Assembly: GCA_900318205.1 (NCBI GenBank)
Contig: ONJS01000009.1
Coordinates: 1-64,000, forward strand
Origin: an uncultured Prevotellaceae bacterium
GTDB lineage: Bacteria > Bacteroidota > Bacteroidia > Bacteroidales > Muribaculaceae
Direction: 5' to 3'
DNA: 64,000 nucleotides
Shown here: in pieces, positions 7,700-17,727 of the stretch
Layout of the letters: the number at the start of each line of letters is the position of its first letter
Numbering within the stretch: position 1 is the stretch's first letter
The notes under the pieces: model-generated
The model's database searches: none
What the model was told of the DNA's origin: nothing
The model's input: the letters and a program-made list of their open reading frames with translations, nothing else
Position numbers and translations under genes: made by a program

Positions 7700-9058
7700 T
7701 TAGGCTTCGCGCTGACGGCTGAGTTTGAAGCGTTGCATGATGATGACAGCGACGAGGAAGGCAGCAAAGTCGCTGGCAGGCAGCGATGCCCACACGCCGT
7801 CAAGTCCCCAAAACGAAGAGAACAGCAGCAACATGGGCAACAGGAAGAGCAATTGACGCGAGAGCGACATGAAGATGCTGATGCGCACCTTGCCGATGGT
7901 CTGGAAGAAATTGGTCACTACAGCCTGATAACCAATCACAGGAAATACCAGCATATTGATGCGGATGCCGCGGATGGAGATGGCGATGAGTTGCTCGTCA
8001 TCAGAGAACATGCGGCAACAGGCTTCGGGGAACACCTCGCCGATGATCCATCCCACGGTCATAGCAATGACCGATGCAGTAATGGTGAGTCGCAGGACAT
8101 GCTTGACGCGGTCCAAGTTGCCAGCACCATAATTATAGCCCGCAATGGGTTGGAAGCCCTGGCAGATACCCATGATGACCATGAAGAAGATGAATCCCAG
8201 GCGATTGGCAATGCTGTAAGCGCCTACAGCGAGATCACCGCCATAGGTCATCAAAGCATTATTCATGAAGATAGCAACGACACAGCCCGTGAGCTGCATG
8301 GCAAAGGGTGAGATGCCGATGCTGACGATGTCCTTGACAATGTTGCGGGCAGGGACAAGGAACCGCCACTCGAGGTGCAGCAATTCCTTTTGCCGTGAGA
8401 ACTGCCACAGTTGCCAACACAGCACAATGACTTGTGCCAGGATGGTGGCTATTGCGGCACCCTTGATGCCCATGTGCAGGGGCCAGATGAAGATGGGGTC
8501 AAGAATGGTGTTCAACACCACTGTGACAATGGTCGCTATCATCGCCGCTCGCGGCTTGCTGGCCGACCGCAGCGCCGCATTCAAGCCCAGATAGAGGTGG
8601 GTGACAACATTGCCCACCAGCAGGATGAACATGTAGTCATGGGCATGAGGCAACGTCTGCTCACTGGCGCCAAAGAATGTCAGGATGGGGTCCAGGAAGA
8701 TGATGGACACGATACCCACCAGCAAGCCCGTGATGATGTTCAGAGCCACCATGTTGCCCAAGACGTTGTTGGCCTTGTCATACTGGCGCTGTCCCAAGCG
8801 CAACGACATCAGGGTGGAGCCGCCGATGCCCACCGCAGCGCCAAAAGCCGCACCGATGTTCATCAACGGGAACGAGATTCCCAAGGCAGCCAGAGCCATC
8901 GGACCCACACCGTGACCGATGAAGATGCTGTCCACCATGTTGTAAAGCGACGACGCCGTCATCGCTATCACACCCGGCAGGGCATACTGCCACAGCAACC
9001 TGCCGACAGGTTGCGTACCGAGTGCCAATGTCGCTTGCTTATTGTCTTGCACGAGCAA
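7700..9058 (-). CDS. MATE family efflux transporter
   Basis: Multidrug/toxin extrusion antiporter of the inner membrane, driven by Na+ or H+. The 452-residue protein has about 12 hydrophobic segments and the family-typical N-terminal stretch PVGRLLWQYALPGVIAMTAS with LYNMVDSIFIG soon after. No ATG lies near the N-terminus: the start is TTG at 9058 or GTG at 9052. A -7 box (TACCTTTG on the minus strand, 9079-9086) fits either. Substrate unknown. Confidence 0.9.
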   Translation of the reverse strand: MLVQDNKQATLALGTQPVGRLLWQYALPGVIAMTASSLYNMVDSIFIGHGVGPMALAALGISFPLMNIGAAFGAAVGIGGSTLMSLRLGQRQYDKANNVLGNMVALNIITGLLVGIVSIIFLDPILTFFGASEQTLPHAHDYMFILLVGNVVTHLYLGLNAALRSASKPRAAMIATIVTVVLNTILDPIFIWPLHMGIKGAAIATILAQVIVLCWQLWQFSRQKELLHLEWRFLVPARNIVKDIVSIGISPFAMQLTGCVVAIFMNNALMTYGGDLAVGAYSIANRLGFIFFMVIMGICQGFQPIAGYNYGAGNLDRVKHVLRLTITASVIAMTVGWIIGEVFPEACCRMFSDDEQLIAISIRGIRINMLVFPVIGYQAVVTNFFQTIGKVRISIFMSLSRQLLFLLPMLLLFSSFWGLDGVWASLPASDFAAFLVAVIIMQRFKLSRQREA

Positions 9059-9417
9059 TCAATACTGAAAATCCGCCACAAAGGTACTCAATATTTCCCA
9101 CACGATGAGAAAACAACAACTGAATAATCTGAATTATTCTGAGGCTGTCGCGCTCGGACAAAAGGAAAACAATAAATACAATAAATACTAGGGGCATCCG
9201 CACTATCTTTTTCAAACAACTAATCAGTCTGTTTTTTCTGAGGGCTGGTGCAATCGTTTATTAAACAACAAAACACAACAAATACAAATCATTGATAAAC
9301 AAACAATAGCAACTGAGGCTTCTGAATGGTCTGATTTTCAGATTTTTCAAAAGTCTCAGTTATTTTTACCGCTGTTGTGGCAGGATTGTATTTATTGTTA
9401 TCTTTTTATCGTTGTTA
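9059..9417. other. Intergenic region with a dispersed repeat and a long hairpin
   Basis: Contains the MATE promoter (9079-9086, minus strand), a 26-bp AT-rich segment (9160-9185) identical to 58821-58846, and a layered hairpin at 9310-9360 (AACTGAG-g-CTT / AAG-t-CTCAGTT outside, CTGAA/TTCAG inside). The hairpin is 58 bp beyond the stop of the minus-strand LRR gene and may be its terminator, although no strong T-run follows. No gene seen. Confidence 0.5.
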
Positions 9418-11235
9418 TCAATCATTCAGCAGGGAGTCAATTAGAGAGGCAACATCGGCGATATCCATCCTGCCGTTATGGTTCAAGTCGGCATCGGCAT
9501 TGTATTCACCGTCTGCACTCAATAAGAGATTAATTAAGACCGTAACATCTGAGATGCTGATTATTCCGTCAGCGTTTACATCGCCAGGACCAATCGAGCC
9601 CCATCCCTCAATGCTGTTGAACTTATACCAATAGTCGGCATACTGATAGGTCTCGAGGGCTTTGCGAGGCACGAGCAACTTAGCGCGGTTATAGGTGGCT
9701 GTGGAAAAACAGTTAGTGTTCGCCATCACTGGCGGTATCATGCCACGACAGGTCACCGTCTGCAGCGCATTGCAGTAGTTAAAGGCTTTCTCCTCAATAG
9801 TAGTCACCCCGCTGCCAATAGTCACGCTTGTCATCCCCGTGCAACCCTGGAATGCGTTCTCACCAATTGTCTCCACCGCATCGCCAATTTCTACACTAGC
9901 TAAATCGTAGCAGTCCTCAAAAGCCCCAACATCAATAGAAATCACATTGAAAGTATAACCGTCATGGGTAACTGATTCAGGTATAACCACATCCCCGCTA
10001 TAATAATCCTCTCCAGGCCTTGTAATCACTATCACAGTGCTATCAGTCAAAGCATGGTAATAAACCCCATCTTCCTCAAAGTCTTCAATTATGGGGATTC
10101 CAACAATTAGATGGAAATTCTTCCAATAATTGGCAGCTTGATATAGTTCCACTGATTCCATTGGGACATAAAGTGTGGCTTGGCTAGTATTCACACCCGA
10201 GAAGGTGTAATTGTAGGTAACCGGCGGCATAGTTGCTAAACAAGTAACGCTGGTCAGGGCGTAGCAGTCATAGAAGGCAAAGTCGCCGATGGATGTGACG
10301 GAGTTAGGTATGCTGATGCTGGTCAGACCGCGGCAGCCATAGAACGCAACGGTACCGATAGAAGTGACGGAGTTGGGGATAGTAGTATTCATGCAACCTA
10401 CAATAAGCGTGTTGGCAGCAGTTTCAATGATGGCATTGCAGTTGTCTCTAGAATCATAGTTCGGATTTCCACTTTCAACAGAAATACTACTCAGGCCGCG
10501 GCAGTATTCAAACGCACTGTGGGCGATGGTAGTGACGGAGTTGGGGATTGTGATGCTGGTCAGGCCGTAGCAGCCAGAAAACGCATCGTCCCCGATGAAA
10601 GTGACGGAGTTGGGGATGGAAATGCTGGTCAGGCCGCTGCAGTCCATGAACGCAGAGCTACCGATGTGAGTGAGGGAATTGGGGATGGTGATACTTGCCA
10701 GTTCTCTGCAGTTAGAGAACGCATAATCAGCAATGCCAAGAGTGCCTTCTGCAATAGTAATGCTGGTACCTGGTATCGTGCCCTTATATGTGTATGCCAC
10801 TAAACCGGCATAGACAAGCCCGTCAGGTTGATTATAGAACCAAACCGTTTCAAAGAATGCATTGGCTCCGATGGAAGTGACAGAGCTGGGGATGGTGATG
10901 CTGGTCAGACCGCTGCGAGAGAACGCCAGGGCGCCGATGGAAGTGACGGAGTTGGGGATGGTCACGTTGGTTAGACCACTGCAGCCAAAGAACGCAGTGT
11001 TGCCAATGGTGGTGACGGTGTAGGCCTTCCCACCATAGGTGACAGTCTTGGGGATGGTTACATCGCCAGTATATTCATTACTATAGTCATTGTATGAGGT
11101 TCCTTTGTAAGTTACGGTGGCTTCTGTGCCATTTTTGAGATAGTAGATGCCGCCGACTTCGAAATCATGGGCGGTGGCTATTTTGGGCAAGAGGAACAAC
11201 AAGACAAGAATAAGGGACTTAAGTATTTGTTTCAT
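9418..11235 (-). CDS. BspA-like leucine-rich repeat surface protein with C-terminal dockerin
   Basis: A 605-residue secreted protein with a signal peptide ([20 protein letters not shown]). It starts with a [13 protein letters not shown] module, then carries many LRR_5 repeats of the form SVTSIGxxAFxxCxGLTS(I/V)xIPN, and ends with two dockerin-type calcium loops ([14 protein letters not shown] and [14 protein letters not shown], about residues 550-605). BspA-like proteins are known surface adhesins; the ligand here is unknown. The dockerin suggests docking onto a cohesin such as those at 44471-47194. The gene stands alone and lacks the tandem operator found at the 35-47 kb cluster. Near-identical DNA between repeats makes it prone to repeat-number change. 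Confidence 0.9.
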   Translation of the reverse strand: MKQILKSLILVLLFLLPKIATAHDFEVGGIYYLKNGTEATVTYKGTSYNDYSNEYTGDVTIPKTVTYGGKAYTVTTIGNTAFFGCSGLTNVTIPNSVTSIGALAFSRSGLTSITIPSSVTSIGANAFFETVWFYNQPDGLVYAGLVAYTYKGTIPGTSITIAEGTLGIADYAFSNCRELASITIPNSLTHIGSSAFMDCSGLTSISIPNSVTFIGDDAFSGCYGLTSITIPNSVTTIAHSAFEYCRGLSSISVESGNPNYDSRDNCNAIIETAANTLIVGCMNTTIPNSVTSIGTVAFYGCRGLTSISIPNSVTSIGDFAFYDCYALTSVTCLATMPPVTYNYTFSGVNTSQATLYVPMESVELYQAANYWKNFHLIVGIPIIEDFEEDGVYYHALTDSTVIVITRPGEDYYSGDVVIPESVTHDGYTFNVISIDVGAFEDCYDLASVEIGDAVETIGENAFQGCTGMTSVTIGSGVTTIEEKAFNYCNALQTVTCRGMIPPVMANTNCFSTATYNRAKLLVPRKALETYQYADYWYKFNSIEGWGSIGPGDVNADGIISISDVTVLINLLLSADGEYNADADLNHNGRMDIADVASLIDSLLND

Positions 11236-11338
11236 AGCAGTTTGTTGTTGAAGTTGTTATCGATATTTAATATCACTGATGCGGATGATGAATTAGCTTT
11301 AATTTGCGCAATTCGTAGTTTGAAAAGGTTGTTGTTGG

Positions 11339-12904
11339 TTACTCCTCGAGGCCGAAGCATTGCTTGATGGCATGACGGATGGCGCCGGCGTGCTCACTGT
11401 TACCCTTGAGGATATTCAACACACCGCGGATGTAGTCATCCTTGCCCTTGTAACCGCACAAGGTGGAAACATTGCTCTCGATGAGCATCAGTTTCTGGTT
11501 ATAGACCTTGAGAATGCTGGCATAGTCATTGTTGTCCTCATAGACGTGAAACTCACGGCACAACTGGTCGTAGAGGCCACGCGGATTGATTTCGCTCACC
11601 AGTTCCACCATGTGGTTTTCAAGAGCATTGATGCTGGTGAATTTCATGTCGATGCGTTTTTCCACGTCGCGTTTCACACGGTGCCGCACGTGCTGCAAAG
11701 CCTGTTGCTTGAGCTCCTTGGTAAACATGGCAATGACCCGTTTTTTCACCTTGGGGAAGACGATATCCGGGTTGCGGCGCTTGAAGAGTGCTACCGCACG
11801 AATGACGCCCTCGAGCATGAGGATGTTCTCCACCTCGGCGACGTTGGGCACGAGGATGTTTTTCCTGCGCAGGTATTCCACCTCCTCATCGCTGCGGCGG
11901 TCGCGGTCCACAATGCCGCGGCTCTCCAACTGATGGAAATTCTGCAAATCACCGAACGAGCGCACCGTCTCGATGACCTTGTTGCAACTGCCCAGCGGCT
12001 TGACGGTATATTCGGGGAAAATGAGCGGATACAGCCTTGAGTCGATACTGTGCTTGTCATCGCCCTCAATGAAGAGGACAGGCTTGCGGCTGCCCAGCAA
12101 GTCGAGCAGCGCGGTATCCAGGTTGCGGCTGGATGGCATGACCTCGTAGTCCCATGCCATTGCCTCGGGGTCAAACTCCTTGACCCACACGCACTGGTTA
12201 TCGATTCGCGAGCTGGCGAAGTCCACATCGTGGGTGTTGTAGATAAACGTGCAGTCGGGGCGCATCTGCTCCAGCACGTTCCACAGCGTGCGCATGATGC
12301 TGCTGTGGATGAAGGTCTCGGGATCATCGACCAGGATGGCGGCATCGGGCATGGCATAGAGCACCGCACCGATGTAGTAAAGCACCGATTTCTCACCATC
12401 ACTGAGGCGCATCAACGGATACTTGTCCTCATAACCCTCGCTGGTGAACATCAGCTTGCCGTTCTCGCGCAGCACCTTGTTCTTGGGGAACACCTCCTGC
12501 CATTTCTTGACGGTGATATCGAGTTTGGTCTTGGGGAACTCCATCTGCTCATCCATGAGTTTGTGAGCCTTGAAGTTCATCAGTTCACGGAACTCATCGC
12601 TCAGCATCACATAGAAGAGCTTATCAAACTCGGTCTCGGCAGTGTTCTTGACCTGAGGGTTGGCGGCATTCATGCGGTTGAACAGGTCATCGATAGAGCC
12701 AGGCAACGGCGTGACACTCGCGGGAGACGGGAACAACGCCTTCAGTGCCGAAATGCGGTAGGCCTTGTTGCCCAGTTCATCGACCAGTGCCGAGCAGAAA
12801 CGGCTCTTTCCGGCTCCGTTGGTACCAATGATGGTAATCTGCTTGGACTCGATCAGCACATCGGGCTGATGGCCGTCCATCCTTTTTGGTAGTCTGATGT
12901 CCAT
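11339..12904 (-). CDS. ABC-type ATPase fused to DUF4435 (TOPRIM-like) domain
   Basis: A 521-residue protein. The N-terminal half is an SMC/ABC-type ATPase: Walker A GTNGAGKS (27-34), signature LSDGEKS (167-173), Walker B AAILVDDPE (188-196) and H-loop His225 in YNTHD. The C-terminal half matches DUF4435, a TOPRIM-related domain, with EGDD (280-283), DRDR (333-336) and EVEN (357-360). The pairing of such an ATPase with DUF4435 is that of the PARIS anti-phage system (AriA plus AriB), here in one chain. Whether this one is defensive is inference; no other defence gene is adjacent. It could instead be an OLD-like nuclease of unknown role. Confidence 0.8.
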   Translation of the reverse strand: MDIRLPKRMDGHQPDVLIESKQITIIGTNGAGKSRFCSALVDELGNKAYRISALKALFPSPASVTPLPGSIDDLFNRMNAANPQVKNTAETEFDKLFYVMLSDEFRELMNFKAHKLMDEQMEFPKTKLDITVKKWQEVFPKNKVLRENGKLMFTSEGYEDKYPLMRLSDGEKSVLYYIGAVLYAMPDAAILVDDPETFIHSSIMRTLWNVLEQMRPDCTFIYNTHDVDFASSRIDNQCVWVKEFDPEAMAWDYEVMPSSRNLDTALLDLLGSRKPVLFIEGDDKHSIDSRLYPLIFPEYTVKPLGSCNKVIETVRSFGDLQNFHQLESRGIVDRDRRSDEEVEYLRRKNILVPNVAEVENILMLEGVIRAVALFKRRNPDIVFPKVKKRVIAMFTKELKQQALQHVRHRVKRDVEKRIDMKFTSINALENHMVELVSEINPRGLYDQLCREFHVYEDNNDYASILKVYNQKLMLIESNVSTLCGYKGKDDYIRGVLNILKGNSEHAGAIRHAIKQCFGLEE

Positions 12905-13052
12905 GATAATGGTGTTTTTGTTCTAGTGGGGTAAAATTAGACATTATTTCTCATTGCAGCAACGTTTTTATGCCTAAAGTGCCTAAATGAACAAATTTTT
13001 CACATTATTGACCTACTGAATATTGCTTTTATTCGTAATTTTGTCGCTTGTT

Positions 13053-14297
13053 ATGATGGAGTATTTAAATGCTTTCGGGGCGATGCTGAACGGGATGTCG
13101 CCGTACCTGCTGCTGGGATTTTTCATCGCGGGTGTGCTGCATGCGTTTGTGCCATCGACGATTTATAGCCGCTATCTGGCGGGGACGGGACTGCGGTCGG
13201 TTGCGACGGCTGCAGCCTTTGGTATTCCGTTGCCGCTGTGCTCGTGCGGCGTGCTGCCCACGGCGGTGGCACTGCGTCGCAGCGGAGCCTCACGCGCTGC
13301 CTCCACATCGTTCCTCATCGCTACGCCTCAGACTGGCGTGGACAGCATCATGGCGACCTATTCGATGATGGGACTGCCGTTTGCCATCCTGCGGCCTGTA
13401 GCAGCGTTGGTGACATCGCTGATTGGCGGTATGGCAGTCGGTCATTGGGAGCGTAAAGGCGCCCTTGACGATGTGAAGAGCGATGCCAATTACGAGTTCA
13501 GCGAACTGCCCAAGGGCTTCTGGAATAAGGTGTTGGAGACGTTGAAATATGGCTTCTTTGACATGATGCAGAGCATCGGCCGCTGGCTGATTTTAGGCTT
13601 GGTGGTGGCAACGTTGATTACCGTGTTGCTGCCCGACGATTTCTTCTCGACCTATGCCCGCTGGCCCCTGTTGAATATGTTTATCATCGTGCTGGTGGCT
13701 GTGCCGATGTATGTCTGCGCCACGGGGTCCATCCCCATTGCCGCTGCCCTCATGCTCAAGGGCATGTCACCCGGCTGCGCGCTCGTCCTGCTGATGGCGG
13801 GTCCTGCTGCCAACGTGGCCTCGATGTTTGTCGTGAACAACGCGTTTGGACGTAAAGCCACCATCGTCTATCTGCTGTCCATCATCGGCGGAGCCATCGG
13901 CTTCGGCGTGCTGGTGGACTACTGGCCCGGCTTGCGCGAGACATTTGTCAATGCCCTACCCTGCCACATCATGCATCATGGCATGCATGGCGCTTCGTGG
14001 CTCAACACGCTGTGCAGTGTGGCCCTGCTTGGCATGATTGTTGTTGCCATGTTCTCAAAATACTGGAAATCCTACCAAATCAAACACAATAAGACTACCG
14101 CAATGAAAGAGTACAAAGTAAAAGGCATGATGTGTGTACACTGCCAGGCAAACGTGGAGAAAGGCCTCGCTGCCCTCCCCGGTGTGGAAAAAGTAACCGT
14201 TGACCTCGCCAAGGGTACCGCCCTGGTCGAAGGCAACGTCGATGACCAAGCCGTTATCGACAAGATCAACGAACTGGGATACCAGTACGTACCTTGA
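13053..14297 (+). CDS. SO_0444-type metal efflux permease fused to C-terminal HMA domain
   Basis: Predicted inner-membrane permease of the DUF318/ArsP-like superfamily for export of copper, zinc or another soft metal. It has about eight membrane segments with the conserved GIPLPLCSCGVLPTAVALR block, and the second half holds GPAANVASM. After a linker the last 70 residues form a heavy-metal-associated fold with the CxxC site MMCVHCQANVEKG. An upstream TTG at 13023 keeps the frame open, but a -7 box (TAATTTTG, 13036-13043) lies inside that extension. The ATG at 13053 or 13056 is therefore preferred, giving a nearly leaderless mRNA. Confidence 0.85.
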   Translation: MMEYLNAFGAMLNGMSPYLLLGFFIAGVLHAFVPSTIYSRYLAGTGLRSVATAAAFGIPLPLCSCGVLPTAVALRRSGASRAASTSFLIATPQTGVDSIMATYSMMGLPFAILRPVAALVTSLIGGMAVGHWERKGALDDVKSDANYEFSELPKGFWNKVLETLKYGFFDMMQSIGRWLILGLVVATLITVLLPDDFFSTYARWPLLNMFIIVLVAVPMYVCATGSIPIAAALMLKGMSPGCALVLLMAGPAANVASMFVVNNAFGRKATIVYLLSIIGGAIGFGVLVDYWPGLRETFVNALPCHIMHHGMHGASWLNTLCSVALLGMIVVAMFSKYWKSYQIKHNKTTAMKEYKVKGMMCVHCQANVEKGLAALPGVEKVTVDLAKGTALVEGNVDDQAVIDKINELGYQYVP

Positions 14298-14340
14298 TTA
14301 GTTAGAAGTTAGAAGTTAGAGGTGAGGAGTTAGAAGTGAT
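14296..14340. repeat. TTAGAAG short tandem repeats after the permease gene
   Basis: GATTAGTTAGAAGTTAGAAG and degenerate further copies sit just after the permease stop, between convergent genes. Their base pattern resembles the GATTAG heptamers at 1981 and 24004. Confidence 0.5.
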
Positions 14341-14348
14341 TCTAAACC

Positions 14349-15098
14349 TTACTTGACTGCAGTGTAGATGGTGCAGACGCCTAGGGTGAGGCGGCGGAAA
14401 GTGGCCTCTTTCAAGCCGGCGTTGCGCATCAGCTGCAGCATGTCGTTGCCCTGAGGAACGGCTGCGATGCTGTTCGGCAGGTAACGATAGGCGCTCTTGT
14501 CACCGCTCTTGATGGAGCCGATGGCGGGGATGATGTGCAGGGTATATAGGTCGTAGAACCAGCGAATCAGCTTATTGGTGGGCGTTGAGAGTTCCAGTAC
14601 GCACAGCATGCCACCGGGACGCAACACACGCGCCATCTCCTGGTACCCTTGTTGCAGATGCTCGAAATTGCGGACTCCGAAAGCCACCGTCACAGCATCG
14701 AACGTATTGTCCTGCATCGGCAAAGCCATGCAATCGCCTTCTTCAAAGGAGATGACCTCCTGTAAGCCTTTTTCCTTGACCTTGCGCTGTGCCTCGGCGA
14801 GCATCCCTGGCGAGAGATCTATGCCCGTGATGTGTTGCGGGTGCAGAGAATCGTTCAGCTGGATAGCGAAGTCGCCCGTTCCCGTCGCCACGTCAAGGAT
14901 GTGGGCGGGAGTGATGCGTTTCAGGCGCTTGACCGCCAGGCGTCGCCACCAGATGTCGATGCCGAGGGTCATCGCGCGGTTCATGAAGTCATAGGCGGGC
15001 GCGATGGCGTCAAACATCTGACGAACTTGCTCGGTTTTGGCACCTTCGCCATAGGGATTCACCTGCTCGACACGGTTTCCGCCATCGTTACTACTCAT
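14349..15098 (-). CDS. menG: Demethylmenaquinone methyltransferase
   Basis: SAM-dependent C-methyltransferase of the UbiE/MenG family that makes the last step of menaquinone synthesis, consistent with an anaerobic Bacteroidales respiratory chain. The 249-residue protein contains motif I DVATGTGDFAIQL, GIDLSPGMLAEAQ, and the family block AFGVRNFEHLQQG with RVLRPGG. It overlaps the upstream phoH gene by 4 nt (ATGA), so the two are translationally coupled. Confidence 0.93.
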   Translation of the reverse strand: MSSNDGGNRVEQVNPYGEGAKTEQVRQMFDAIAPAYDFMNRAMTLGIDIWWRRLAVKRLKRITPAHILDVATGTGDFAIQLNDSLHPQHITGIDLSPGMLAEAQRKVKEKGLQEVISFEEGDCMALPMQDNTFDAVTVAFGVRNFEHLQQGYQEMARVLRPGGMLCVLELSTPTNKLIRWFYDLYTLHIIPAIGSIKSGDKSAYRYLPNSIAAVPQGNDMLQLMRNAGLKEATFRRLTLGVCTIYTAVK

Positions 15099-16075
15099 GC
15101 CTTATTGTCGTCTTTAACGTTCTGTGCAAACAATTTTTCCTCCTCGTGGTAGCGCTCGTAGGCCTCGACAATGCGCTGCACGAGATGGTGGCGCACGATG
15201 TCCTTTTTCTCAAATTCCACCTTGCCGATGCCCTTCACACCGTCAAGCACGCGCAGGGCGTGAATCAGTCCCGAAGAGGTGCTGCGCGGCAGGTCAATCT
15301 GGGTGGTATCACCCGTGACAATCATCTTGGAGCCCATACCCAGTCGGGTAAGGAACATCTTGATCTGGTGGGTCGTAGTGTTTTGTGCCTCGTCAAGCAC
15401 GATGATGGCGTCGTTCAGGGTGCGGCCGCGCATAAAGGCGAGCGGTGCAATCTGGATGATATTGTTCTCCATGTATTCCTTGAGTTTGGCTATAGGTATC
15501 ATGTCCTCGAGGGCATCATAGAGCGGCTGCAGATAGGGGTCAATCTTATCCTTCATGTCACCAGGCAGGAAACCCAGTTTCTCGCCAGCCTCGACAGCGG
15601 GGCGCGAGAGAATGATTTTGCGGGCCTCGCGGTTCTTCAACGAACGCACAGCAAGTGCCACCGCCAGATAGGTTTTACCTGTACCGGCAGGACCGAGGGC
15701 GAACGTCAGGTCGTTCTCTGAGAACTTCTGCACCAGCAGCTGCTGGTTGGGGGTACGGCCGCTGATGGGTTTGCCGTTCACGCCATAGACGATGACGTCG
15801 TCCATCTTCAGCTGTTTGGGCGGCGTGCCCTTGATGGTGTCGATGATGACGTCCTCGGGCAGCGTGTTGTAGGTCGCACAATAGTCGGCTAGAGCATGAA
15901 CCTTCTCTTCAAAGTTGGCGGTCTCGCTGTCGTCGCCGATGACCGTGATGACACTGCCACGGGCTGCCATGCGCAGTTTGGGAAACAGGTTGCGGATAAG
16001 TTGTATGTTGCTGTTGTTCACCCCGTAGAAAGTCACAGGGTCCACGTTGTCGATAATAATGTGTCGTTCAATCAT
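15095..16075 (-). CDS. phoH: PhoH family ATPase
   Basis: Cytoplasmic P-loop ATPase of the PhoH family, linked in other bacteria to RNA metabolism. The 326-residue protein has an N-terminal region with a KH-like feel, then Walker A GPAGTGKTYLAVALAV, VEAGEKLGFLPGD, Walker B IIVLDEAQNTT and MIVTGDTTQIDLP. It is first in a two-gene unit with menG. A -7 box TACTTTTG (minus strand, 16100-16107) lies about 25 bp upstream of the ATG. Confidence 0.92.
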   Translation of the reverse strand: MIERHIIIDNVDPVTFYGVNNSNIQLIRNLFPKLRMAARGSVITVIGDDSETANFEEKVHALADYCATYNTLPEDVIIDTIKGTPPKQLKMDDVIVYGVNGKPISGRTPNQQLLVQKFSENDLTFALGPAGTGKTYLAVALAVRSLKNREARKIILSRPAVEAGEKLGFLPGDMKDKIDPYLQPLYDALEDMIPIAKLKEYMENNIIQIAPLAFMRGRTLNDAIIVLDEAQNTTTHQIKMFLTRLGMGSKMIVTGDTTQIDLPRSTSSGLIHALRVLDGVKGIGKVEFEKKDIVRHHLVQRIVEAYERYHEEEKLFAQNVKDDNKA

Positions 16076-16201
16076 TCAATCGCATTCTAATTCTAACCAC
16101 AAAAGTACACAATAAAATCATATCTGCAAAAATTAACAGGAAAACAATAAACCAATAAAAATAACTCGGCCAGCTTGAAACAATTTGATAAACATGAATG
16201 G

Positions 16202-16248
16202 CCACGAATGATCATTGAATATATTTTATTATTGATGACCATTTGTGG
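16202..16248. repeat. Imperfect inverted repeat in the phoH-rfbA intergenic region
   Basis: CCACGAATGATCATTGAAT pairs imperfectly with ATTGATGACCATTTGTGG across an AT-rich loop. A wider pair of arms (GAAAACAATAA near 16140 and its complement near 16310) flanks it. A degenerate relative (GACCATGAATAACCGTGAAT) is at 48187-48206. It looks like a dispersed intergenic repeat. No gene is visible in 16076-16430 apart from promoters. Confidence 0.5.
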
Positions 16249-16359
16249 AGATTGATGGACATTCGTGTTTTAATGAGGTTGCGGGGTGGGTAGCATTGTT
16301 TTTTTTGTACTTATTGTTTTCCTGTTTTCATGGAGGTGGTTGTTTTTCGGGTGGAAATG

Positions 16360-16390
16360 TTGGTGTGTTGGGGAAAAGTTAGTAATTTTG
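16360..16390 (+). promoter_or_regulatory. Promoter of the dTDP-sugar operon
   Basis: TTG at 16360-16362, 20-bp spacer, TAATTTTG at 16383-16390. Predicted start near 16394 gives a leader of about 37 nt to the rfbA ATG. Confidence 0.7.
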
Positions 16391-16430
16391 TAAGTTAAAG
16401 TAAAACGAACATTAAAGAAAATCAGATATT

Positions 16431-17312
16431 ATGAAAGGAATCGTACTGGCAGGAGGCTCCGGGACAAGGCTTTACCCGGTGACCAAAGGTATCTCCAAAC
16501 AGCTGATACCCATCTATGACAAGCCGATGGTATATTATCCCATCTCGGTGCTGATGCTTGCCGGCATCCGCGAGATCTTGATCATCTCAACGCCTCAGGA
16601 CCTGCCTATGTTCCGTCGCCTGTTAGGCAGCGGTGAGGACATCGGTGTGCACTTTGAGTATGCCGAGCAGCCGCGCCCCGAGGGTCTTGCCCAAGCTTTC
16701 ATCATCGGTGAGGAGTTTGTCGGCAAGGACAGCGTTTGTCTGGTGCTGGGCGACAACATCTTCTACGGCCAGAGCTTCACCCGCATGCTCATGGATGCCG
16801 TGGAGCGTACCGAGCGCGAAAAAGTCGCCACACTGTGGGCCTATGCCGTGAGGGATCCGCAACGCTTCGGCGTGGTAGCCTTTGACGAGCATGGCAAGGC
16901 AACGAGCCTGGAGGAGAAGCCCGAGCATCCCAAGAGCAACTATGCCGTGACTGGCCTGTATTTCTACCCCAACGAGGTGGTGGAAATCGCCAAGCACATC
17001 AAGCCCAGTGCCCGCGGTGAGTTGGAAATCACGACTGTCAACCAGGAGTTCCTGGCGATGGACCGCGTCCATGTCCAGACGCTGGGTCGCGGCTTTGCTT
17101 GGCTGGATACCGGCACGAGCGAGTCGATGGCCGATGCGTCCAACTTTATCGGCACCATCGTCAATATGCAGGGTGTGCAAGTGGCAGCCCTTGAGGAAAT
17201 CGCCTTCCGCAAGCGCTGGATTACCGCCGAGCAGCTGCTGGCACTTGCCGAGCCCATGAAGAAGAACAATTACGGACAATACCTGATTAAACTCGCCCAG
17301 AATGGCATCTGA
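16431..17312 (+). CDS. rfbA: Glucose-1-phosphate thymidylyltransferase
   Basis: Makes dTDP-glucose from glucose-1-phosphate and dTTP, the entry step to dTDP-deoxysugars. The 293-residue protein has the nucleotide-binding start [39 protein letters not shown] and LGDNIFYG. It is first of a five-gene operon; the next gene overlaps by 11 nt. The 4,6-dehydratase (rfbB) that should follow in the pathway is not in this window. Confidence 0.95.
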   Translation: MKGIVLAGGSGTRLYPVTKGISKQLIPIYDKPMVYYPISVLMLAGIREILIISTPQDLPMFRRLLGSGEDIGVHFEYAEQPRPEGLAQAFIIGEEFVGKDSVCLVLGDNIFYGQSFTRMLMDAVERTEREKVATLWAYAVRDPQRFGVVAFDEHGKATSLEEKPEHPKSNYAVTGLYFYPNEVVEIAKHIKPSARGELEITTVNQEFLAMDRVHVQTLGRGFAWLDTGTSESMADASNFIGTIVNMQGVQVAALEEIAFRKRWITAEQLLALAEPMKKNNYGQYLIKLAQNGI

Positions 17313-17727
17313 CAAAAGACAAGAAGCACATCTCATAGAACTGGCCAAGAACAAGGATCCGCGCGGTAACCTCACGGTCATTGAGAGCGGTATAGACCTG
17401 CCTTTCAAGGTCATGCGCGACTACTGGATCTATGATGTTCCCAGCGGAATGTGGCGCGACGGCCATGCCTTCAAGGAGCAACACGAGTTCATCGTGGCCT
17501 TGAGCGGCAGCTTTGATGTCGTCGTCAATGACGGCGAGCGGGAGCAGACATTCCATCTCTCCCGTCCTCAAATCGGATTGTATATCCCCAACATGAACTG
17601 GCGTCACATCAACAATTTCTCCACCAACTCAGTAGCACTGGTATTATCCAGCACCCTATATGATCCAACTGACTATATTGAACATTTCGAAGAGTTTAAA
17701 AGCCTAAAAAATGGAAGATTTGAATAG
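17302..17727 (+). CDS. FdtA/WxcM-like sugar 3,4-ketoisomerase, second catalytic His replaced by Phe
   Basis: Cupin-fold enzyme family that isomerises dTDP-4-keto-6-deoxyglucose to the 3-keto sugar before transamination. The 141-residue protein has [21 protein letters not shown] and a small beta-barrel length typical of the family. In FdtA-type enzymes the pocket carries an RGxHAH motif with two histidines; here it reads RDGHAF, so the first (His55) is kept but the second is Phe57. The gene overlaps rfbA by 11 nt and the next gene by 17 nt. It may have changed stereochemistry or substrate, or act as a partner of its neighbour. Confidence 0.85.
   Translation: MASDKRQEAHLIELAKNKDPRGNLTVIESGIDLPFKVMRDYWIYDVPSGMWRDGHAFKEQHEFIVALSGSFDVVVNDGEREQTFHLSRPQIGLYIPNMNWRHINNFSTNSVALVLSSTLYDPTDYIEHFEEFKSLKNGRFE

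Noticed and set aside
7733..9127. Long plus-strand frames opposite the MATE gene
   Set aside because: They are antisense to a well-recognised transporter and their translations are rich in His, Asp and Gln as expected of such shadows.
12050..12892. 280-codon plus-strand frame opposite the ATPase-DUF4435 gene
   Set aside because: Antisense to a gene with full ATPase motifs; no recognisable domain.
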